A stretch of DNA of 64,000 nt, taken from NCBI GenBank assembly GCA_039193455.1, contig JBCCWO010000006.1, positions 62,001 to 126,000 of the forward strand. Direction: 5' to 3'. The position numbers and the translations under genes were made by a program. This document shows positions 1 to 7,329 of the stretch, in pieces. Source of the stretch: JBCBGF01 sp039193455. Its GTDB lineage: Bacteria; Pseudomonadota; Alphaproteobacteria; Rhodobacterales; Rhodobacteraceae. The stretch's first letter is position 1. Each line of letters opens with the position of its first letter. The notes beneath the pieces were generated by a model. That model was not told the origin of the DNA and did not search any database. It was given only the letters and a program-made list of their open reading frames with translations.

Positions 1-849
1 CGGCTCGCCGCCAAACACCACCCACCGCAGCGCTGAAAAGTCCCGATTCTGAAGCGCGCCACGCTCGACCAGCTGGATCAGAGCATGAGGAACCGAGTAC
101 CAGATCGTCATCCACTCTTGCTCGATCAACTGCGCAAGGCTCGCGGGCAGCTTCATATGCATCTCGGATATGATGACCGTGGTCGCGCCGGCGAATGGCC
201 CGCTGAACATGTCAAACGTGGACATATCGAAATGAAGCGGAGAGTGGTTGCTGAGGCGGTCGTCCGGTGTCAGGCCATAGAGCGCAACGGACATCCGAAC
301 ATAGGCCAAGCCGCTTTTGTGCGTATGGGTGATGCCTTTGGGTGTGCCGGTGCTGCCAGACGTAAAGATGATGTAGGCCACATCGTCGGGTGCCCGTGGC
401 CGCAGGTCAACCGGCTGGGGAGGCTTTAGAGCCGCGTGTATCGGGGTTCCGTCGCTCGCCAGCACCGTGGTCAGATCCGGGACCCGCGCTGTCACCTCTT
501 CGAACACGCTTTGCTTACGTTCTTGCGAGACCATGGCCTTTATCCCGCAGGCCTGGGCAATCTGAACCAATCGTTCAACCGGCGCACCGGGGTCCATCGG
601 GACATAGGCCGCACCGGCGCGCATGATCCCGTAAATGGCGAGGGCACTGTCGAGCGATTTGTCGACGAATACGCCCACGCGGTCGCCGGTTTGAACGCCA
701 TTCGCCCACAGCGCCTGCGCCAGTCGATCGGCACCTGCGTCGAGGGCCCCATAGCTCAGCGTTGCATCGCCAAAGGTGAAGGCCACCGCGTCGGGTGCCC
801 GCTTCGCCCAGATGGCGGCGATATCGTCGATATACTGAGCCTCGATCAT
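1..849 (-). CDS. Amino-acid adenylation (AMP-binding) enzyme, C-terminus off the window
   Basis: Translating the minus strand from the ATG at 849-847 gives 283 residues with no stop before the window edge. They read as the N-terminal part of an ANL-superfamily adenylation domain: the ATP-binding signature FTSGSTGTPKG, then HFDMSTFDMFSGP, then VVFGGEP near the edge. The Asp of the FDMS segment sits where NRPS-type domains hold the amino group of an alpha-amino acid, so an amino acid is the likely substrate; which one cannot be read. The start overlaps the stop of the upstream HupE-like gene (TGATG), implying translational coupling. Being in one operon with a PltE-like dehydrogenase suggests loading of an aminoacyl group onto a carrier protein, which may lie beyond the edge. 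A DltA-like role is the main alternative. Confidence 0.85.
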   Translation of the reverse strand, partial: MIEAQYIDDIAAIWAKRAPDAVAFTFGDATLSYGALDAGADRLAQALWANGVQTGDRVGVFVDKSLDSALAIYGIMRAGAAYVPMDPGAPVERLVQIAQACGIKAMVSQERKQSVFEEVTARVPDLTTVLASDGTPIHAALKPPQPVDLRPRAPDDVAYIIFTSGSTGTPKGITHTHKSGLAYVRMSVALYGLTPDDRLSNHSPLHFDMSTFDMFSGPFAGATTVIISEMHMKLPASLAQLIEQEWMTIWYSVPHALIQLVERGALQNRDFSALRWVVFGGEP

Positions 850-2048
850 CAGCTCACCAGACTGATCAGTGTTTGGCGCACCGGGCCGAGCACGTTGTAC
901 GTGCGCTCAACAAACCAAAGCACCGCGACGGCGATCAACGCGACCGATCCCATGCGCAGTGCTAGGAACGGATAAGGCCGCCAGTTGCGCAATGCATAGA
1001 GGATGGGAAACGCGGCGAGGACGATCGCAAGTTGGCCGATTTCGAGCCCGATGCTGAAAGCGGTAAGGCCGACCGCCTTGGTGGTTGGGTCCGCCCCCAA
1101 AGGCGCCATGACACCCACATAGCCGAAGCCATGGAACAAGCCGTAGACAAACACCACGATCCAGGACCGCGTGTAGAGCGACGGCACAAGGTTGCCCAAC
1201 GCGACCAGCGCGATTGACAGGGCGATCACGCCCTCGACCAGCAAGGACGGCAAGCGCACCACGCCAAAGGCCGCCAGGCTAAGCGTGAATGCATGGGCCA
1301 GGGTAAAGATCGTGATAAGTCCGATCATGTTCATCAGGCTCTGTCTCGGGTTGGGCGACGGGGCCCAATGCGTGCCTTGCAAGACCATCGCCGCCGTCAC
1401 GAGCAGACTGGCCAGAAAAAGCAAGTGATCAAAGCCAAGCCAGATGTGCCAGATGCCGTGCAGCACAAAGGCCGCGAAGACGTCCCCCAGCGGCTCACCG
1501 ACTAGGTTCAGCGTTTGCGGGCCCATCCCGGGTGCGAAGGTCAGCGAGATGTGGCTCTCGTTTTTCCACACCCCGGTGCGCGAATTGCTCTCGATCAGGG
1601 CGTAACCCAGATGGTTGGGATCGATGTCGGCAAAGAGGAAGTCATACGAAAGATCGATGGTTTCAGGTGTTGCGCCAAGTTCGGGCACCGCGAAGCTAAA
1701 AAGCGCGAAGGTCGCAATGTCGGTTTCAAGGAAATCCACGCCTGTTGGCGCGATCGCATAGCTTTGACCCCCGGACAGAAGCGTCAGGCGTTCGGCGAGA
1801 TAGGCAAAGATCTCATCAGCGCGTGCCGCGATCTGATCGTTCGAGGGCGGGCCATCCGCACCTTCGAAGGTGAACACCTGAGCAAGATCTTTCGCGGTGA
1901 CTTCGAACCGGCCGGTCAGATCTTCGTCGGTGACCTGAAAGTAGATATAGCTTTCATCGATGCGGTGGGCGGAGGCGGGCGATGCGATAAGGGCCAGCGC
2001 CAGGGCACAGCCAACGAAGATCCACCTAAGTGATTGAAAGACCATCAC
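849..2048 (-). CDS. HupE/UreJ-family membrane protein
   Basis: 399 residues. A signal peptide (hydrophobic stretch at residues 8-25, probable cleavage after ASA at about 27) is followed by a periplasmic domain of about 165 residues and then by six or so membrane segments. The membrane part has the His motifs of the HupE/UreJ_2 family: HGIWHIWLGFDH at 197-208, LAHAF near 250 and LFHGFGYVG near 305, which in relatives are linked to nickel or cobalt passage. The long N-terminal domain is usual for the HupE/UreJ_2 subtype of unknown substrate. It lies between an acyl dehydrogenase and an adenylation enzyme, with its stop overlapping the latter's start, and not near urease or hydrogenase genes, so a metal-transport role is only an inference. 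Confidence 0.8.
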   Translation of the reverse strand: MMVFQSLRWIFVGCALALALIASPASAHRIDESYIYFQVTDEDLTGRFEVTAKDLAQVFTFEGADGPPSNDQIAARADEIFAYLAERLTLLSGGQSYAIAPTGVDFLETDIATFALFSFAVPELGATPETIDLSYDFLFADIDPNHLGYALIESNSRTGVWKNESHISLTFAPGMGPQTLNLVGEPLGDVFAAFVLHGIWHIWLGFDHLLFLASLLVTAAMVLQGTHWAPSPNPRQSLMNMIGLITIFTLAHAFTLSLAAFGVVRLPSLLVEGVIALSIALVALGNLVPSLYTRSWIVVFVYGLFHGFGYVGVMAPLGADPTTKAVGLTAFSIGLEIGQLAIVLAAFPILYALRNWRPYPFLALRMGSVALIAVAVLWFVERTYNVLGPVRQTLISLVS

Positions 2049-2137
2049 AGAACTTAACCCCCACCGGGCACATCGCCCGCGTACTCATTCACCATCACAT
2101 GCGCGCTGCGCTTCTACGCGATCGGTTACGCGCGCTA

Positions 2138-3322
2138 TCACGCGCTGGGCGTGCCCAGCATCCGCGCAATTATCTGCCGTTGTACGTCAGATGTTCCCGA
2201 ATAGATCACGCCGCCAAGCGCATCACACAGATCTGTCGCAGGCGCGGAACCCGCGAGATACCCCGCACCACCATGAATGCGCAAAGCGTCAAGACTTGAA
2301 GCCGCGAAGGCTTCGGAGATGTGCAGCTTGGTCATCGCCGCATGGCGCAGCGCCACCTTACCCGCATCCTTCAACTCGGCCGCGCGGTAGAGCATCAAAC
2401 GGCTCGTCTCGAGCCGAACAGCCATATCGGCAAGACGGTTTGAGACGGACTGATGCGCCGCGATCGGTTTGTCGAACACCTTTCGGGTGCGGGCAAACTC
2501 TGTGCAGTCCTCAAGTTGGCGCGCCATCGAGCCAACGTGGCTTGCAAAGATAAAGCTGCGTTCCCAGTCCATGGTGGATTGGAATATGCTCGCCCCCGCG
2601 CCTTCACGTCCCAACAAGCGCTCTTCGGGGATCCAGCAATCCTTGAAACCCAGTTGTCCCATGGGCACGGACGTCAGGCCAAGCTTGTCCTGATCCGGGC
2701 CGCGCTGAAACCCGGGATCATCCTTTTCGACAAGAAAGGCCGAGATGCCCCAGGCGCCACGATCCGGCGCGGTTTTCGCAAAGACGACCGCCACATCGCA
2801 CACGCTGGCCATGCCAACATACGTCTTGTGGCCGTTAAGCACATAGCCACCGTCGCGGCGTTCGGCTGTCGTGGCAATTGCCGCCGCGTCCGAGCCTGAC
2901 TGCACCTCGGTCATGCCATGTGCACCGACCCAGGCACCGCTTGCGAGCTTTGGCAGATAGAGGTCTTTCTGCGCCTCGCTGCCATAGGTCATGATTGGCT
3001 CTTGGACGGCCCAGATCTGTCCGTTGATCGCCAGAGTGAACCCGTTGTCGGGGCATGCGTAGCCGATGGATTCAAGGGCCGCGATGGTCGCCGTAACACT
3101 GGTCGCCGCGCCGCCGTATTTGCGGGGCACGATCATACCGAAGACGCCGGCGTCAGCGCAGGATCGCCACGCGCCGCGCCAGCCGTCCGGCTCTGAATCG
3201 ATGCCTAGATCGAGCGCCCCGTAGGTCGCACGGATCTCATCCAAATCTGGCGTAGGTTCCGTCAGCAAGATATTGCCCCCATCCGCGCGGATGCGCGCGT
3301 TTCGCAGAGGTAGCATGCGCAT
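2138..3322 (-). CDS. Acyl-CoA dehydrogenase family protein, aminoacyl-carrier-protein (PltE/RedW-like) type
   Basis: 394-residue flavoprotein of the acyl-CoA dehydrogenase fold. The usual catalytic Glu of the YEGTS motif is replaced by Ser (IYSGTSDVQ, near 373-381), while a Glu is present at 254 in STMDWERSFIF. That pattern, and recalled similarity to PltE around both segments (SSMGWERACLF and IFSGTSDMQ in PltE), points to the prolyl-carrier-protein dehydrogenase group, where the base sits on the other helix, as in isovaleryl-CoA dehydrogenase. It is the first gene of a minus-strand operon with the HupE-like and adenylation genes; the pairing dehydrogenase plus amino-acid adenylase is that of pyrrole-2-carboxylate formation. 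No clear Shine-Dalgarno precedes the ATG. An ordinary acyl-CoA substrate cannot be excluded. Confidence 0.8.
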   Translation of the reverse strand: MRMLPLRNARIRADGGNILLTEPTPDLDEIRATYGALDLGIDSEPDGWRGAWRSCADAGVFGMIVPRKYGGAATSVTATIAALESIGYACPDNGFTLAINGQIWAVQEPIMTYGSEAQKDLYLPKLASGAWVGAHGMTEVQSGSDAAAIATTAERRDGGYVLNGHKTYVGMASVCDVAVVFAKTAPDRGAWGISAFLVEKDDPGFQRGPDQDKLGLTSVPMGQLGFKDCWIPEERLLGREGAGASIFQSTMDWERSFIFASHVGSMARQLEDCTEFARTRKVFDKPIAAHQSVSNRLADMAVRLETSRLMLYRAAELKDAGKVALRHAAMTKLHISEAFAASSLDALRIHGGAGYLAGSAPATDLCDALGGVIYSGTSDVQRQIIARMLGTPSA

Positions 3323-3552
3323 AAAATTCGTCCAAAAAGGTCAACTGTCTGTGAGGATTGGGCGCCAAGTGTCGCAACAAACCAGCGCGTCCGGGGCGAC
3401 TGTCGCGGAATCTGGGCAGGGCAGCTTGTTCCGCAGTTATGCTGACCTCCCGATCAGATTGGCGCGCAGACCGCTCGTTGGCTCAAATGGTTCGATTGTA
3501 GAGTGCTTTCAGGCGCGTAAGGATGCCGCCGGCCGTGGTGTGCATATGCGGA

Positions 3553-3584
3553 TTAGGACTTCTGTAACGTTGACACAGTCCTAA
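3553..3584. promoter_or_regulatory. Long inverted repeat, possible operator
   Basis: TTAGGACT at 3553-3560 is repeated inverted as AGTCCTAA at 3577-3584. The palindrome AACGTT lies exactly at the centre (3566-3571), so the element is symmetrical on two scales. It is between the XRE gene and the dehydrogenase operon, about 230 bases upstream of the latter. A regulator-binding site is plausible; no family consensus was recognised. Confidence 0.35.
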
Positions 3585-3599
3585 CCCCTGCGATTTGGC

Positions 3600-3618
3600 G
3601 TGGCGCCTTGGGCGCCAC
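3600..3618 (-). terminator. Hairpin after the XRE gene
   Basis: GTGGCGCC (3600-3607), a 3-base loop and GGCGCCAC (3611-3618) form a perfect 8-bp stem ten bases beyond the stop of the minus-strand XRE gene. There is no T-run, so a transcript-end or stability hairpin is inferred. Confidence 0.45.
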
Positions 3619-3627
3619 TATCGATGG

Positions 3628-3882
3628 CTAGTCCAGTTCGGCAAACAAGCCGTCAAAGAACGTGCCCGGCGCGACATCCATTACTTCGCTGATTTCCCAA
3701 AGTCGGCTTGCCGAGATCCGGTTGGTGCCCTGCTCATATTTTTGAACCTGTTGGAAGGAAACGCCGAGTTCTCGGGCCAGCTGCTTCTGCGAAAGGCCGT
3801 TGATGGCTCGCAATTCGCGCAGGCGCGTCCCAATGTGGCGATCGATGTGCTTGGATCGCGGCGTCGTTCTTGTGTTATTCAT
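3628..3882 (-). CDS. XRE-family helix-turn-helix regulator
   Basis: 84 residues consisting almost only of a Cro/CI-type HTH: RLRELRAINGLSQKQLARE followed by LGVSFQQVQKYEQGTNRIS, the standard recognition-helix pattern. The C-terminal 20 residues (SRLWEISEVMDVAPGTFF) complete the fifth helix; there is no sensing domain. It is transcribed away from the LysR-like gene at 4064, so the region between may be controlled by one or both regulators. The target is unknown; the adjacent dehydrogenase/adenylation operon is a candidate. Confidence 0.85.
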   Translation of the reverse strand: MNNTRTTPRSKHIDRHIGTRLRELRAINGLSQKQLARELGVSFQQVQKYEQGTNRISASRLWEISEVMDVAPGTFFDGLFAELD

Positions 3883-4063
3883 GGTTCAACTGCCAGTATT
3901 TGTGCATATGTTGTGGGTGCAACGCATACACCCAGTAGCTTTGGTATGCGTTCGCGCAGCGGTAGAAAATTCATTGTTTACGAAACCCTTACGCCGGGAC
4001 TATTGACCTAGCATAGATGATAAATCATACATCTGACCGAAAATTTCTTATTGGAGCAATGAC
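3883..4063. promoter_or_regulatory. Divergent promoter region with small dyad
   Basis: 181 bases, visibly more AT-rich than the surroundings, between two divergent regulator genes. TGGGTG at 3914-3919 is repeated inverted as CACCCA at 3929-3934 with a 9-base spacer, a possible operator. GGAG at 4053-4056 serves as Shine-Dalgarno for the TTG start at 4064. Confidence 0.35.
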
Positions 4064-4972
4064 TTGCCACGAAAGCAGATTGGCGAAGAAACGACGCTTG
4101 AGATGCTTAAGGCATTCGTCACATTGGCGGATACGCTTAACTTAACTGAAACATCCACCGAACTCAGCGCGACCCGGCAGACCGTGCGCCGGCATATTTC
4201 CCACCTTGAAGAGATCAAAGGGGGCGCGCTCTTTACCCTTTCAAAGAACACATATGTCCTGACCCCCATTGGCGAAGCCGCGCTTCCGGATGCGCGCCAC
4301 ATCCTGCGACAGGCCGAACGTTGGTCCGATCCACGGGTCGGCAGCGACATGGAGTCGGTCTATCTGGAGGCCATTCGCTTTGTGGATGACGAGGGGCGCG
4401 AGTTTCTGTCTCAGCAGCATCCAGTATCTGCGATCTCAAAACTGGGCAGCCCGCTTTTGCGCACGGCACTGGCGGCATGGGCCAACGGGGCGGCGCAGCT
4501 TGAGTCGGAGGTCGCAGCGCCCATCCGGCCTTACCTCGTGATCTACCGACGCGATCCGCGCGGCTGGTTGTGCGTGGAGATCGGCGAGAAATCTGCCTAC
4601 GCGCGCTGGTTTGGGTGGACCTGGTCAAAAAGCGCGGTGGGCCGCCTGTCATACGAGGACCGGGCGGGCGATGATTTCGATGCAATGGTGTCCGATGCCT
4701 ATTCCAAGGTGCACGGCGAAGGCACGGTCAGGCTTGACCACCTGTATGCACACCTGCCCCGCGAAACGAGCGGGCGGCCCGAGCCGGTGACATTTCAACG
4801 TCTCTTGATGACTTTCGCCCTGCCAGATCTCACGCCGGTACTCGCCGTGCTGGTCGTGATTACCGATCAGGTCGAGATAAATCTGCTGGATCCGGACACG
4901 CAAATTGAGATTCCGAGCGAGGTGGATATGCAATTCGAGCAACAATCGGGCGAAAATACGCCAAACTTTTGA
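4064..4972 (+). CDS. LysR-type HTH protein with non-canonical C-terminal domain
   Basis: 302 residues. Residues 10-75 are a LysR-type winged HTH (LEMLKAFVTLADTLNLTETSTELSATRQTVRRHISHLE, then FTLSKNTYVLTPIGEAAL). The remaining 220 residues do not read like the usual periplasmic-binding-fold effector domain; segments such as YLVIYRRDPRGWLCVEIGEKSAYARWFGW look more like a small PAS- or sensor-like fold, which is inference only. The start is a TTG with TTGGAG eight bases upstream; the next in-frame ATG (residue 13) would cut into the first HTH helix. The gene at 5039 follows at a 66-base distance and is probably functionally linked. Confidence 0.7.
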   Translation: MPRKQIGEETTLEMLKAFVTLADTLNLTETSTELSATRQTVRRHISHLEEIKGGALFTLSKNTYVLTPIGEAALPDARHILRQAERWSDPRVGSDMESVYLEAIRFVDDEGREFLSQQHPVSAISKLGSPLLRTALAAWANGAAQLESEVAAPIRPYLVIYRRDPRGWLCVEIGEKSAYARWFGWTWSKSAVGRLSYEDRAGDDFDAMVSDAYSKVHGEGTVRLDHLYAHLPRETSGRPEPVTFQRLLMTFALPDLTPVLAVLVVITDQVEINLLDPDTQIEIPSEVDMQFEQQSGENTPNF

Positions 4973-5038
4973 CAAGACGCTATTCTTGCAAGGTCTTTAT
5001 CATTCTATGGTTCTCCTCCAGTTATAGGAGAATCGTTC

Positions 5039-5794
5039 GTGACCGCACTCAGCCTCTTCACCACGATTGTGAATGTCTCAAACATCATCCGTGAATTGGA
5101 AGTCGCTGGCATGCGGCTTGAGATTGGGGGCGACTTTGTCGCTTATCGAAAGCTCCGACACGCGCAGGCGGACCGGCCACCGCTTTATCCGATATTCGAT
5201 GTCGCAAGTTCGTTCATCGACGATTCCAACGCGTTTTGGGTCTGTGGGTTCAACGACAAGAACGAACTGATCCATACGCAAGTCATTCGCCATATCGATA
5301 TGACCGGGACGAACCTGCGTCATCACCTTGAGCATCACCGCCACAAATATCTGACGCCTGGGATGATCGCGGACCCGGACCATATCCAGTTTTCGGAGCT
5401 ACCGTCGCTGGAACATATCACTGGCCGGGTCTGTTACCATGGCGAGTTCTGGCTGAAAGGCGGCGATGGGGGCCTGCGCAATCAAGGCTTCACCTCGCTG
5501 ATGTCGCGCATCGTCTTTGAAATCGCGCTTAAGCTTTGGTCACCGGACTACCTGTTCGGCTTTGTTCCGATGGAACTGGCCATGAAAGGGATCCCCGTGC
5601 GGTACGGATACACCCGCTGCGAACTGGGCGCCTGGGTCGGGCCCGATGAACAGGTTGCGGCAGAAGAGACATTCGTCTGGATGAGCCGGGCCGAGATGGA
5701 ACAGTTCCTCGAATCCTCGCCCACAGCGCTGTCGCAAGAGCGCAAACTGCCGACACGTCAGGAGCTTATGCGCAATATGAGCGTCGTGGCCTAG
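5039..5794 (+). CDS. Uncharacterised protein, possibly GNAT-like
   Basis: 251 residues, GTG start preceded by AGGAG. Not recognised with certainty. The segment GLRNQGFTSLMSRIVFEIAL (about 160-180), followed by DYLFGFV, resembles motif A of GNAT acyltransferases (a glycine-containing pyrophosphate loop followed by a helix and strand), and FWVCGFNDKNELIHTQ (about 65-80) fits the preceding beta hairpin. No signal peptide or membrane segment is seen. It follows the LysR-like gene on the same strand and is probably co-transcribed. An acyl- or aminoacyltransferase is a guess; the fold call alone is tentative. Confidence 0.5.
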   Translation: MTALSLFTTIVNVSNIIRELEVAGMRLEIGGDFVAYRKLRHAQADRPPLYPIFDVASSFIDDSNAFWVCGFNDKNELIHTQVIRHIDMTGTNLRHHLEHHRHKYLTPGMIADPDHIQFSELPSLEHITGRVCYHGEFWLKGGDGGLRNQGFTSLMSRIVFEIALKLWSPDYLFGFVPMELAMKGIPVRYGYTRCELGAWVGPDEQVAAEETFVWMSRAEMEQFLESSPTALSQERKLPTRQELMRNMSVVA

Positions 5795-5834
5795 GAGGCA
5801 GTCGTCGCGCGGCGTCGCTGCGCGGACGGTAGGC

Positions 5835-6671
5835 TCAGCCCAGGCCTTGCTGCATGTCGGCAAGCGTTGCGCGTAGCGCGCTCTGGTCCACGCGGATCAA
5901 ACCCTCTGACGCGCGCTGGACATCGATGACCGTCATCATCACCACCAGAAGAAGCCCCGAAAACAAAAACGTGCGCCATGTCAGTTTGCGCCCGGCGAGC
6001 CCGGCGCCATTGCCAAGAAGGAACAGGGCGGCGCAGGCAGCGAGCACCACGATGAACTGGGACAACTCCGATATCGGGACCGAGACGCTGCGCATGCGAA
6101 GTTGGTGGGCATCGATCACATCGTTGATCGCACTAGCCACAAAGGTCGCCACCGGTGGCGGCACGGGATCTGCTGTCGCCTCCAGCGTAAGGGGCCAGAG
6201 CCGGGCCTGAGCCGCAAGGCTGCGCTCAATAAATGCGATCGCGCGGTCACGGGTGCCGAGCGGTGCGTCCGGTTCGACGATGCGCGTGGTTGCATAGTCG
6301 TAGAGCGCTTGCTTGAGCTCGGACCGGTGCGGTTCCGGCAAATAGTCGGCCCGCAAGAACGCCGTCCCCAATGCATTGGCCTCAGCAATGATGTCGGCCT
6401 TTCGCGATTCAAGCAAAGACAGCGCATTTCCAAAGCTGAACGCCAGCAGCAGACCCAGCAATGCCAGGATCGCCCCGAGAGAGGAATCTCCGATCAACTG
6501 CTCGATGTCCTTGCCATCGGCGATCTGGCGTTCCCGGCGGGCGCGGCCTGACAGAAAGCCGAGGATCGCAAAGATCGGCAGCAGGGCCAGCAACACGAGC
6601 GCGGTTGGAAGAATCCCGAGAACCGGCAGCGTTATGTGTTCATACGCCGTAGCAACCGTTGCCTGATCCAT
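5835..6671 (-). CDS. DUF4239 (bestrophin-like) membrane protein
   Basis: 278 residues with two membrane segments near the N-terminus (about 15-40 and 62-85, GAILALLGLLLAFSFGNAL), a cytoplasmic helical stretch carrying ESRKADIIAEANALGTAFLRADYLP, and two more segments at about 205-250. That arrangement and the EANALGTA motif fit the DUF4239/bestrophin-like family, of unknown function, possibly an anion channel. It is monocistronic and convergent with the gene at 5039-5794. Confidence 0.7.
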   Translation of the reverse strand: MDQATVATAYEHITLPVLGILPTALVLLALLPIFAILGFLSGRARRERQIADGKDIEQLIGDSSLGAILALLGLLLAFSFGNALSLLESRKADIIAEANALGTAFLRADYLPEPHRSELKQALYDYATTRIVEPDAPLGTRDRAIAFIERSLAAQARLWPLTLEATADPVPPPVATFVASAINDVIDAHQLRMRSVSVPISELSQFIVVLAACAALFLLGNGAGLAGRKLTWRTFLFSGLLLVVMMTVIDVQRASEGLIRVDQSALRATLADMQQGLG

Positions 6672-6801
6672 GTGGTGGCCCCCGTCACCCCGTCTGTCCC
6701 CAGTTCAGACTATCCATGCGCGCGATAATTTCCATAGTGAAGCTGGTGGGCCCCGGACAACGCCCTGCCACGATTTGATTTCGCAATTGGAGGGATAGGA
6801 G

Positions 6802-7329
6802 ATGAAACCCTGGGTGCTGTGGCTCTTGATCGGTATCGTGTCGGTGGTTGGCGGGATCCTTGCGTTGATGAACCCGTTCGCCGCGTCCATCACGGTTGAG
6901 TTGTTCATCGGGTACATGCTGATTGTGATTGGAACGCTCATCATCCTGTCGGCATTTCAGGATCGCGGATGGGGTGTGCGGATCTGGGCCCTGCTGCTGG
7001 GCGTTTTGGTGGCCGTGGTCGGGGTAAACCTGGTCACCAACCCGTTGCAGGGCGTTCTTGCGCTGACGTTGGTTGTGGCGATCCTGCTGGGTCTTTTGGG
7101 GATCATCCGGCTGGTGATCGCGTTCAATCCGCTGGCCGCGTCGGCGCGCTGGCCACTGGTTTTCTCGGGAGTCCTGTCGCTCGCGCTCGCCACGATGATC
7201 TTTGCGAACTATCCGTATTCAAGCGCCGTGGTGCTGGGCCTGTTTCTGGCCGTTGACCTGATCTCGAACGGGGTGTCCCTTATTGTTCTCGGGTTGGCCC
7301 GCCGCAGCGGCGAGACCACCAAGGCCTAG
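6802..7329 (+). CDS. HdeD-family (DUF308) membrane protein
   Basis: 175 residues made of about six short hydrophobic helices in pairs, with glycine-rich turns (LIGIVSVVGGILALMNPFAA, later LLGLLGIIRLVIAF). This is the HdeD/DUF308 pattern; the E. coli member is tied to acid resistance, but the molecular role is unknown. A very strong Shine-Dalgarno (GGAGGGATAGGAG) precedes the ATG. Its stop shares four bases (CTAG) with the stop of the convergent RND gene. Confidence 0.75.
   Translation: MKPWVLWLLIGIVSVVGGILALMNPFAASITVELFIGYMLIVIGTLIILSAFQDRGWGVRIWALLLGVLVAVVGVNLVTNPLQGVLALTLVVAILLGLLGIIRLVIAFNPLAASARWPLVFSGVLSLALATMIFANYPYSSAVVLGLFLAVDLISNGVSLIVLGLARRSGETTKA

Larger units (their letters stand above)
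3323..3627. other. Intergenic region upstream of the dehydrogenase operon
   Basis: About 305 bases between the end of the XRE regulator gene and the start of the acyl dehydrogenase gene, both minus strand. I see no coding potential. It should hold the promoter of the dehydrogenase operon, and it contains the inverted repeat at 3553-3584 and the hairpin at 3600-3618. Confidence 0.5.
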
